NCBI RefSeq assembly: GCF_040412425.1
Contig: NC_089753.1
Coordinates: 42,911,413-42,975,412, forward strand
From: Macrobrachium rosenbergii
Lineage: Eukaryota > Arthropoda > Malacostraca > Decapoda > Palaemonidae
DNA: 64,000 nt
Reading direction: 5' to 3'
Shown here: in pieces, positions 54,418 to 64,000 of the stretch
Layout: each line of letters opens with the position of its first letter
How positions within the stretch are numbered: position 1 is the first letter of the stretch
Notes under the pieces: model-generated
Told to the model about the DNA's origin: nothing
What the model saw: the letters and a program-made list of their open reading frames with translations, nothing else
Databases searched by the model: none
Made by a program: the position numbers and the translations under genes

Positions 54418-57400
54418 TCACTTGCCCTCCGAAGGGTCTGTCCGATGGGCGGAGCCGCCATGACAGTGCCTGACGAAGATGGCCGAGAAGAGGGTGAAGG
54501 CCACGAAGAATTCTATGAAACTGACGATCGAGCAGCCGAGGAGGACTCCAGTTATGCCACCGATGGAGCCTGAAAAACATCGTGTAACTGACGAGTTACG
54601 AACTTCAAAACGCGCTTATACGGCGTCACAACGTCTGTGGTCAACAGTATCAATAAATGCTGTTATATCGTTAATTTGTGCGCTTAAATCATCAAAGTGT
54701 AAACAAATAAACATCTTGTCTAAAAAGTATAAAACATATTCACATACGGAACGATTTCATGTTTGAAATCACCAATGATTAAGGTCAATCTGCCTGATGC
54801 AGTGAATTTAGTTAGTGACAAAGCTCTCAGACTACCTAAGGCACTGAGATTTCGCTTTATTACACGATACGTTGAATTGATTACAGCATAACCAAACTGA
54901 ACAGAAATGCATTTCAGTTTTTTTTGATATATCAAGTTACCATATCCATCATAAACTATTACTGCCTTTAAACGAAAATGCTTAATTACAATAACTGATA
55001 TATTACAACACAGAAAACGTGCTGCAGAAAATGTAAAAAGAATACAACTTTGTAATTAACGTATTATATGTGTAACTAACGTATTATATGCAGAAAAGTT
55101 CTATATAACATCAAAGTTATTATACGTTACAATAAAACACATCCACTTTGGAATAATACTTACTTATGAGATTACCTACAGAGTCGCGCCACAAACGGAT
55201 CTCTGCATATCTCATGTTGGGGAAGAAGGCAGTCGACACAGCTAGTTCACTCCTTTAGAAAGTCAGAGATAAAAGAAAAATTGATACATGATTATATACG
55301 TACTACACGCGCGTACAAACACACACACATACACACATGTACACAAGCCTTAAGATTGAAAGTTACAAAGACAGCTTTAAAAAGTTAACCTCAAGTGGTC
55401 GATTATATTTAATACTGCGTTCTATCAAATGTGTATGTATGTATGTGTGTGTGCGTGTGTGTGTGTGTGTGTGTAGGTCGTGGGTATGTTTTCTGCATAC
55501 TCCAATAACACGCTTCCTAATTAGTCGTTCATATATATATAAAAATTTAGAGCCTTCAAAGCATAAAACCTTACGTGTCCGAAAGATTTAACTGCTGACG
55601 GAGGCTGTTGTAGATGTCCTCATTAATCGGGGACTGACTGGACGTGTAGGAGTAGTCGAATCTCGTGCAAGGGCGCCTGCAGCCTCTGGTCACTGCGTTG
55701 GGAAGCGAATGAGGATCATAAGGTAAGGGTTTACTCATATCAAGTCACCTTTATATTGCAAATACTCTCTCGCCTCTTAAGTACTGAGATTCTGCCCTCT
55801 AACTGTCCAATACTTTCAAGCTTTCCTTCTTCTAAAGTCTAAACGCTTCTTCCGTGAGCACTCATTTCCCCAGTCTATCATCTTCAATTCTTCCCACAAG
55901 GCCAAACCATTTAAAACCCCCCCTTTAATCTATCTTTTCACCTATGCTAATATCATCACCACTTCCTTTACATTATCTCCATATTTCTCACATACCACTG
56001 CTCTTACTCTATACATGCTGCTCATGTAATTCATTTCTCTAGCTTCAATTTTCCTCTTTCATTGATATTCAACATAGACACTTCATTTCTCTAATGGGGA
56101 GTTGGCTCAACAGTTTTTCATACATTTCCACCTTTCACTTCCACAGACGCCCTAAGCTCCTTCCCTACTTTTGCATACATCCTGCTACCTTCTTTGCTTT
56201 ACCTATTCTGTGACTCACCTCTTATTTAATCTTGCCATCATTTGATATGTTTACTACCAACTAGCCATATGAATGAATCGCTTACTTCCCCCTGCCATCA
56301 CTATCAACATTCCAAGGTTCATTTTCCGGGCTGACTTTTACACCTCATAACCTTACTCTTGCTCCCACATACTTTCAACTTTCTCCTTTTGCTAATACTT
56401 TTAAATTCTTTCGCCTGTTTCTGGAATTTCACTTCCTCAGCCCCAGTCATCACTATATCGTCTGAAAATATCAGCAACTCCATACACCGTAGACAAAGTT
56501 AGTAGCTCAACATTACATTCTGGTGGATGCAGAAGAAGAAGAAACACAAAGAGAGAGAAAGGGAAAAATGTGATCCAGATACAAAATCAATGATCTCGAG
56601 TACCATACAGCAGATGAGGCTGCTACTAGAGGGTAGAACGGAATAATCACTTTAATTATCATTATTATTATTCAGAATACGAACCCTATTCAAATGGAAC
56701 AAGCCCACAGGGGCCATTGACTTGGAATTCAAGCTTCCAAAGAATATGGTGTTCATTCGAAAGAAGTACAAGAAGGTAAAGGGAAATACAGAAAGGGTTC
56801 ATTTATTAGAAAAAGATAAACTGACAAATTAAAAAAAAATGAATAAAAATATAAGTAAATTATTAAAGTACAAGGAGATTTGTATTAAAGTAGTAATGCA
56901 TTGCATCTTCGCTTGAACTGAACTTCTGAAGTTCCAGTTGTACAACATCCTCAGGGAGAATGTTCCACAGCCCAGCGGTGTGAGGAATAAAGGTCCTCTA
57001 GAACTGAGAAGCTCGACAGCCAGGCGTATTTACTGTATACTAGTGGGGCTGTTCAATGAATCTGGTTGTTCTCGACAGGAAAAGGGGATCAGGGGTCAAT
57101 TGTGAATGTGATAACTCTGTTAAAATACAACTTATGAAACAAACCCGAGTTCAAGCAGCGGCGAGAAGCATAGATGTCTGTTTCAGTAACAGATTTGCGA
57201 ACGTAGTCCATGAAATCATCTGTGCCTGACTGCAGGTCCAAGTTCTGAAAAGCCAGGGCGTAGCAGGGGAGCAATTCCTTTAGTGAACAAGGTCGCAGAG
57301 CATCTGTTGGAAATAGGTTGAGAGTGAGTTAGACACAGGAAGTGGAATGGAATGGAATATAAAATTTAGGTCAAAGATCAAGCACTGGGACTTATGAGGT

Positions 57401-60400
57401 CATTCAGTCATTCAGCGCTAAACGGGAAATTGACAGTAAAAAGGTTTGGAAGGTGTAACAAGAAGAAAAGCTCGCAGTTGCACTATGAATCACTTGTTAG
57501 GAGAGGGTGAAAAGCCAGATGGAAAGAAGAGAGCATGAACGGAGGTACAGTAAAAGGAATGAAAGGGTTGCAGCTAAGGGTCGAAGGGACGCTGCAAAGA
57601 ATCATAACTAATGCCTACAGTGCACTGCATGAGGTGTACTGACAGCACCTACCACCCGTACAGGAATCAACAACCTACACTTTATAGAATGTAGCAAAAT
57701 TTACCGCTGAACGTTTTCGGAGACACTTGGTCAGTGGTGAAGATGCGATGACAAACAGAAATTTGGGACTGTATATATTTTTAGAAAGCAAATTTATCAT
57801 ACTTTTCCGTGGCGCAAAAATAATTCATGAATCGATTTAACTGGCGTTACTCGCTTTGAAGAACATCGATATCCTCATTCAGTTGAGGTACCATAGCGTT
57901 TTGGTGTTCAATGCCAGAAGAACTCTTGTTCAATTCATTGTACTCTCAATATTTCTTGTCTTTGTTATGGATGTTCATGCTCATTATATTCAAGAAAGAC
58001 TACACTGTTACCTAAAAGTGCCTTGTCCCTGTACCACATGTCATTGTTAAGCTTATTTGGTCTTTAGCTGCTAATTATTTATTGCGTTTCACTTCATTCC
58101 TTTTATCCATCTTTTATGTATCGGTTTGTACTTTAGGATGGCTACCGTATCATAAATGATAAATCGAATGCTACTTAAAACAAGTAAAAAATGCGCCGAA
58201 GTTTGGTAGGCGCAATCGAGTTTTCTGTACAGCCGCTACAGTGTATAATCAAGGCCACGGAAAATAGATCTATCTTTCAGTGGTCTCTGTATAATGCTGT
58301 ATGAGCCACGGCCCATGAAACTTTGACCACGGCCCGGTGGTGGCCTCTCCTATATGGTTGCGAGAAGCACGATTATGGCTAACTTTAACCTTAAATAAAA
58401 TAAAAACTACCGAGGCTAGAGGGCTGCAATTTGATATGTTTGATGATTGAAGGGTGGATGATCAACATAACAATTTGCAGCCCTCTAGCTTTAGTAGTTT
58501 TTAAGATCTTAGGGAAAATGAAAAATTTGGCAATAATATAGGAAAATAAACAAACTCCTCTTTGGATGGAAACTTCAATTTGAAACTAAATAAAAAATGT
58601 TTCAAACTGAATACAGGTGACTTCCGGATAAGATAAGAATCATTTTTTGGAAAATGTGAATTTCGAAATTAGGAATTTGGTTCTACAAATGTACTCATAG
58701 TCTACGAAAGAGATTGACTGATTGATTTATAAATTTTAGACATACATTCCAATCACTGGGGCAACTAAAGCCATAGGCCTACAGCGCTGAGACGGAAATT
58801 GACAGTAAGAGTTCGAAAGGTGTAACAGGAGGAAAACCTCAAAGCAGTTGCACTATGAATCATTTGTTAGGAGAGGGTGGACAGTAAGATAGAAGAAAGA
58901 GAACATGAACGGAGGTACAGTAAAAGGAATGAAAGGGGTTGCAGCTAGTGGCCGAGGGGACGCTGCAAAGACCCTTAAGTAGTACTAGCCTACATTGCAC
59001 CGCATGGGGTGCTCTGACGGCACCACCCCACTACGGGGGTCTACGAAAGAGAGCTGGGGTGGAGTGATTTTGGAATGTGAAAACTTAAACGTTAATTTCT
59101 TTGTTTCATTCTCTTGCTCTTCCTTCACTAGATATCTTACCTAGTGTCTATTTTAAGTTTATTCTCAGCAGGATTAACAATCTGGAAAATTTATTCCAGC
59201 ATGTCGTTTCATAACAGCGCTTCCTCTTTCCATGTGTTTAAGAATAATTAATTTTATCCAAGACAAATTAAATTAGTTAAATAAAGATTAGTTATGTCTC
59301 TAACTGCATATGAACATCTCAAATTCTTCAAGAATCGTGTAACTTTGAGTCGGTCGCTATCTGGACAACTCGGAGGCCGGTAATAAGGTCACGGGAAAAA
59401 AGTCACAGAAAAAAAGTCACAGTTTTGGCTAGGAAAAAAGTCACGGGAAAAAAAGTCACATTAATTTACAGTCTTTTGTTTATGTTTTCACCGTAATCCC
59501 CAACGGGCTTGTACTAAACACGCCGCAAAGGTGGATATATACCGGGTTAAAACCCGTGGGGATCGCTATCTAGGAAATGTTAATGTGACTTTTTTTTTTC
59601 TGTGACTTTATTCCTGTGACTTTTTTCTGCGACTTTTTTACCTGGATTCGGACAACTCACCGACAATGAATGTCAGACCGCAGAAGTCTGACGGGATCGG
59701 CAACGGGACACAACAAGGTCTAAGGAGTCACGAAGAGAGTGAGTATAACCAATAATAATAAAAATGATAATAGACCTGTGAGTCTATTACATCTTTTCCC
59801 GTAGGAGGGCAGTGCTGTCATTGCGCCCCACGCGGTGCACTGTGTGCATTACCTCACGTTCTTTGCAGAGCCTCTTCGACCCCTAGCTGCAACCCCTATT
59901 ATTCTTTTTACTGTACCTCAGTTCATATTCTCTTTCTTCACTTACTTTTCATCCTCTCGTAACAATTGTTTCATAGTGCAACTGCGAGTTTTTACTCCTG
60001 TTATACCTTTAAAACCCTCTTTACTCTTAATTTCCCTTTCTGCTTTGAATGACCTCGTAGGTCCCAGTACTTCGCCTTTGACCTAAATTTCATATTCCAT
60101 TCCATTCCATATTACATGCAATCCAAGTTGGGCAACCGAGTTACTGACATTAACTGAACGCGACTTCGACCTCATTCCATTCCATATAACATCCATTGCA
60201 AGTTACACTAACCGAACGCAACACAGACTCACCATTTTCGATGTCCAGGGCGTAGTTGGAGCAGTTGCAGATCAACTGGAAACAGGTCCTGATAGCCCCG
60301 AACATGCAGTTCGGCTGCGTTCTGTAGAAGCCCTCTCTGTCGAGCATGTACCCGACGGCGCTCGTGGGCACACAGTCTTCCAAGTCCCAGTCGACGAATG

Positions 60401-62052
60401 TCTTTAGGCCTACGTCCTTCACCTGGAAAGAGTATATTTTGTTACGTGGGTATTTATGGTCTCTCCTGGTTAGCCTACCTACAACTGATACGGACGCTAG
60501 AGAAAGGACTCCCAAATTTCTGAGACCCAGTCGACGAATGTCTTAGGCCTACATCTTTCACCTGGAAAGAGGAAATTCTGTTTCGTGGGTATTCACAGTC
60601 TGTTTAGTAAACTTACCTGCATTTGATATGGACACGCTAGAGAAATGACCCCCAAATTTCTTAGACCGTCGGCTCTCTCGTGGTATTCTTGATCTCACTG
60701 ACCCCATGTTATTTACTTACAATATAAAGTAATGAAAAATAATATCAATAACAATTAGTTTCCATTCCAGTGAAGACTACACTTTTAATGATTGATAATA
60801 CTAGGTTTATGGAGTATTCAAGATCATAAAGTGAGTACATAAAGGACTACTTAATTCATGCACGTGGAAACAGGGTTCCCAGAGACCCACAGTCTTGCGA
60901 TTCTTATTAATAGGGCCTTATAACTAAAATACTTCAGTTGTATTTTAGTAATCATCTTATGAGAAGAACTGGCAAAGTGTAATTGTATATAAAACAAAAA
61001 TGCAAATCAAACTTTTTATTTCATCATGATAATCTATGTACTTCTGTCTTTTATATGGATGTCAACGTTTGACCAAAAAAATCTTCATTATTTTTTACCT
61101 GCGTGGATAGTTCCATTGATCTCAAGGAGCTGATATAAGATACTTAATAGACCTCTACTTTAAAATAACTGGTCTTCGGTTTATCTATAGAGACGGACAG
61201 TTCGTAAGACTAAGCAAGTAGCTCTAATAATTCCTCTCCAGAAAAAGCTCTAATTTGTTAACAATAACTGAAGCTCCTTTAATTCAGAAACTACTTATCA
61301 ACGTGGAATGCACATCCTGACCTACAGAAGGAGATTCATTTGAATTTCATCAGCGACTAAATCTCACAGCTTCAGGAACAATAATCAAAATCAGAGAGGT
61401 AAAACCTAAGTCTCACAGTCTTGATCTTATAAGCCACTATGACTAAATCTCACAACTAAGAAACAGGAACCAAAATCAGGCAGATCAAACCTAAGTCCCA
61501 CAGACTTGATCTTATAAGCCACTATAAGGTCCTTATACGGGCCGATTATCTACTATTAAATCCAATGCGCTTCAAGCCTCAGGTTTTAAGTCTTATAAGC
61601 CACTATGGCTAAATCTCACAACTTCAGGAACAGGAATCAAAATCAGGGTGATCAAACCTAACTCTCACAGTCTTGAACTTATAAGCCACTAAGACTAAAC
61701 CTCACAACTTCAGGAATGGGAATCAAAATCGTGGCGATCAAACCTAACTCTCACAGACCTGACCTTCTAAGCCACTATGAGGTTCTTTTACTGGCCGATT
61801 ATCTATTATAACTCCATCGCGTCTCAAGCCTCTGTCTTGTGCCATCAAGCGGACACTCGAATTCCTGGCCTACAAAACCCTAACAGGGACTTACCTCGAC
61901 GAGGGAGACCTCTGTTGTGGTGTACATCTTCGGAGTAAGGGACACGCCGTGGCCAACAGCGGTCAAGGAGGGATGAGTCTGGTTGCTGAAAAGAGAAATC
62001 TGGAGACCAGTCTTCATGATCTGTGTAAAGTCTACGATGGCGGGGTCCAATA
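54418..62052 (-). CDS. DEG/ENaC (pickpocket-like) channel subunit, 3' half
   Basis: Second sodium channel subunit of the same family, on the minus strand. The 5' exons lie beyond the right edge, so only 287 residues are seen. Exons in transcription order: 62052-61895, 60422-60233, 57303-57145, 55692-55575, 55252-55164, 54569-54418. All junctions are GT-AG and the phases agree. Visible: the extracellular block [20 protein letters not shown], a Cys-rich exon with [16 protein letters not shown] and [16 protein letters not shown], then [31 protein letters not shown] and TM2 with [20 protein letters not shown] sits at the selectivity-filter position. The tail is short ([17 protein letters not shown]). 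Exon lengths 158, 190, 159, 118, 89 and 152 compare with 158, 193, 138, 118, 89 and 149 in the plus-strand gene, so the two are clear paralogues in tail-to-tail order. A 140-bp duplication around the 60422 acceptor creates a decoy splice site. Missing here: TM1, the HG motif and the first part of the ectodomain. Confidence 0.88.
56660..57035 (-). mobile_element. LINE 3' end with ORF remnant and (AAT) tail
   Basis: Read on the minus strand, the block starts with a short coding remnant, [20 protein letters not shown], followed by ELQKF. It matches the extreme C-terminus typical of non-LTR retrotransposon polyproteins (arginine/phenylalanine, then LWN-LP). A stop and a 3' untranslated region follow, shared with 39405-39530, then a short AAT/ATA tail near 56660. 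It lies in an intron of the minus-strand channel gene. Confidence 0.6.
57343..57660 (-). mobile_element. SINE-like family S copy (full)
   Basis: Minus-strand copy, 40 bp upstream (in transcription) of the 57303-57145 exon. An 8-bp internal duplication (gtcattca twice) occurs at ~57402. Confidence 0.85.
57661..58171. other. Intron sequence, no feature recognised
   Basis: Unique DNA. The 64-codon frame at 57856-58050 has no family signature. Confidence 0.4.
58172..58525 (-). mobile_element. Family A repeat, truncated copy
   Basis: Copy of the family at 5520, with the gcgccgaagtttggtaggcgc terminal hairpin and the central palindrome. It is truncated before the opening hairpin at about 58525. 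Confidence 0.8.
58760..59038 (-). mobile_element. SINE-like family S copy, tail replaced
   Basis: Minus-strand copy. The body is intact from the gcgctgagacgg region, but the tail portion is diverged or lost. Confidence 0.8.
59390..59645. mobile_element. Foldback with gtcacggg-aaaa arrays and conserved core
   Basis: The left arm has four to five copies of aaaaaagtcac / gtcacgggaaaa. The right arm has the inverse, tgtgactttttt, four times. The centre reads aatccccaacgggcttgtac then taaacacgcc, matching the core at 20070-20100, followed by a small hairpin, gggttaaaaccc. It lies in an intron of the minus-strand channel gene. Class unknown. Confidence 0.6.
59801..60110 (+). mobile_element. SINE-like family S copy (full)
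   Basis: Plus-strand copy ending in a ttccattccattccat tail, 123 bp from the next exon end. Confidence 0.87.
60386..60663. repeat. 140-bp tandem duplication across a splice acceptor
   Basis: 60386-60525 and 60526-60663 are diverged copies (cccagtcgacgaatgtct, cacctggaaagag, cgtgggtatt, gctagagaaa). The first includes the acceptor and first 37 bases of the 60422-60233 exon. The second is a decoy with an intact AG and pyrimidine tract but a one-base deletion in the exon part. Confidence 0.9.
61370..61815. repeat. Higher-order tandem repeat, ~85-bp unit
   Basis: Phrases aaatctcacaacttcaggaa, ggaatcaaaatcagg, gatcaaacctaactctcaca and cttataagccactatg recur four to five times. The pair ending ggccgattatctact / ggccgattatctatt (61540 and 61795) shows a larger ~250-bp duplication on top. 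It lies in the intron before the first visible minus-strand exon's donor. Confidence 0.85.
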
Positions 62053-62111
62053 CTAAGAGAAAAAGAAGAGGAAGACTTGTTTTGGTCATTTTGAATGGTG
62101 CTCCATCGGTG

Positions 62112-62114
<3 letters not shown>

Positions 62115-62191
<77 letters not shown>
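62115..62191. repeat. (TA)n microsatellite
   Basis: TA run of ~77 bp, 63 bp upstream of a minus-strand exon acceptor. Confidence 0.95.
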
Positions 62192-62193
<2 letters not shown>

Positions 62194-62544
62194 CCAAAGA
62201 AAATGCGGCATGTGTGTACACGTGTACATATGAATGGATAAAGCATAAGTGATAGTGCTTCTGTGTACCAATGTCTATCCTTCAATATTACAATTGCTCT
62301 GGAGATAAGAGTCAGCCATTAGTACCGAAATTACCATGGATGACTTAGTTTGTAAAAGTGTCCCGTCTTCGTCGTATGTACTGTATATATACTGTATATG
62401 AGGGCTTTGTTTTTTTTTCAAACAAACGTTTTATGTATGCAGGCACGTTTGTACGTACTGTCATCTATTGCTTTTTTTCCGGGCTTTCTCATTTTCTACA
62501 TACGGTTTAAAAGCATCTTGTTCCATATAAATGCGCGTGTGCTT

Positions 62545-62676
<132 letters not shown>

Positions 62677-64000
62677 GTCGGTTTAATTTCATCTGCGCAT
62701 GGATAGCAGGTGATTAGCCGACAATCACCGCTTCCGATATCGTTGGCTTATTGTGATAAATATTAAACTATTTCTCCAATAACGTACTGTATTTGAATGT
62801 TCATACAGACAAAGGAACCTCGCCCCTTCTGTTATGAATCATAACGACGTGGATTTGTATTCATTACATACCAACACTAAAACACTAAAGACGAGATTGT
62901 ATCAAACAATATACTCAGACCAAACACAAACGAGCGATGAGTTTTCAGCGTTAGTATAGCCAAGACTACACAAAGACCTATGCTCAAAAACTGTTCAAAT
63001 CACTATTTTCTCGCCATTCAAACTTTATGCTATGTGCAGTTTCATTGCATGCATATATAAATAACTATTATGACACCAAAGTAATATCTACTGTACGTCC
63101 GTAACTGACAACTAACATTTAATATTGTTTACCGCTAAAACATGAAGCATAATCCAATGAAGCTAGGCCTACACTACTGATTCGCCAGGGATTTCATTTT
63201 ACCGACCTACTTTTAAGTACACATTCATTCCATTTCAGTCAAGATTACTTTTTTTTTCATTTAACCTTTATTTAGTCATTCTATCTAATTCTCGTTCTAA
63301 TGCCCAACAATGAAAAAAATTGTACGCCTAGGGTAACCTTTTATGCCGCATGTATGTCATCACTGAGGATGACGGGAACTGAATGGGTTTTCAAACTTTT
63401 GCTGGATATGTTATGTAGCTAGATAGTCCGAAAGTGCCTAAGCACTGAGCTACTATAATTATTTATATGCTCAAGAAGAAATTATATAAATGTACAATTC
63501 TTGAAAGAACACCACGATACCATTGCTATTATGCTATGTTATAACTAAAATTTCCCGCCTTCCAGCCAATACAGCAGTGGTTGTTCCACCTTCCCCAAAC
63601 CCGAGCCTCATTGATTATTTTGAACTTTAGCTTACTCATGTAATTTACATGCAATAAATTATTAAAATACTTCTCATTCGCACACGCATACCCAAGTGTC
63701 TTTTATGTACCTACAATGAGGTAAAAAAAGAATTACTGTTCAAGTCCATCGTTCGTTTGCGTTGGCCCTGAGTAGACTGTTACAAGCGCTCGTCATTAGC
63801 GCAATTGTATTGTTATATTTTCAACATAAATCGGCATGTTTACGACCTGAATATGAAGGCGTGACGGTTATTTGTATATACTGTATAAGCATTCAGATAT
63901 ATTACTGTGGAAATATTCCACATCCCTGTCACAGTAAGCCTACGATATCGGAAACATTGGTTTCAGCCAATCGAAAGCTATAATGCATATGCCACATCTA
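62677..64000. other. Intron of the minus-strand channel gene, probably
   Basis: Unique AT-rich DNA. I searched for the exon matching exon 6 of the plus-strand gene (Cys-rich block with LDLLLMC and CYIYFTNG) on the minus strand and did not find it, so that exon should lie to the right. The plus-strand frame 63762-63983 has a hydrophobic start but no recognised family. Confidence 0.4.

Noticed and set aside
60346..60546. Plus-strand frame overlapping the minus-strand channel exon
   Set aside because: It is the shadow of the real exon on the other strand.
63762..63983. 73-codon plus-strand frame with a hydrophobic start near the right edge
   Set aside because: No family is recognised, no splice signals support it, and its composition is like the surrounding intron sequence.

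Overview
This is a eukaryotic, AT-rich, repeat-saturated window. Long runs of (TA)n, (GA)n, (GT)n and (AAT)n, several minisatellites and many degenerate transposable elements surround two split genes. The type and density of the simple repeats, together with the arthropod-type ion channel genes, suggest a decapod crustacean (shrimp, prawn, crayfish or crab). That assignment is an inference; the sequence does not name the species.

Region 1 (1-28,100) holds no gene that I can support. It contains a broken Tc1/mariner transposase (1.1-2.2 kb), a hairpin between two (AAT)n tracts, a non-autonomous hAT-like element with a probable 8-bp target duplication (2.7-3.25 kb), minisatellites (41-bp unit at 4.2 kb, 22-bp unit at 18.2 kb, 24-bp unit at 26.9-28.1 kb), a Penelope-like reverse transcriptase/GIY-YIG relic (13.4-14.7 kb), a tRNA-derived SINE (22.3 kb) and many copies of one ~310-bp SINE-like family.

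Region 2 (28,757-42,048, + strand) is a 12-exon gene that I could assemble completely. Every splice phase matches and the sum is 1,650 nt, giving 549 residues. It encodes a DEG/ENaC (pickpocket-like) sodium channel subunit, with the HG gating motif before TM1, a Cys-rich extracellular loop, and a GIS selectivity-filter motif in TM2. Its last eight codons, stop included, are exactly the first unit of a 24-bp minisatellite that runs on for about 0.9 kb. Its introns contain SINEs, a near-perfect palindrome with ~319-bp arms, and microsatellites lying a few bases from splice sites.

Region 3 (42,049-54,417) lies between the genes: minisatellite, a CpG-rich open stretch at 44.0-44.5 kb, SINEs, microsatellites and nothing else recognised.

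Region 4 (54,418-62,052, - strand) is the 3' half of a second DEG/ENaC gene: six exons, 287 residues, with the 5' part beyond the right edge. Its exons match the last six of the first gene in order, phase and nearly in length. The two are therefore tail-to-tail paralogues from a local inverted duplication. They may supply different subunits of a trimeric channel, but that is inference. The rest of the window to 64,000 holds microsatellites and no recognised gene.
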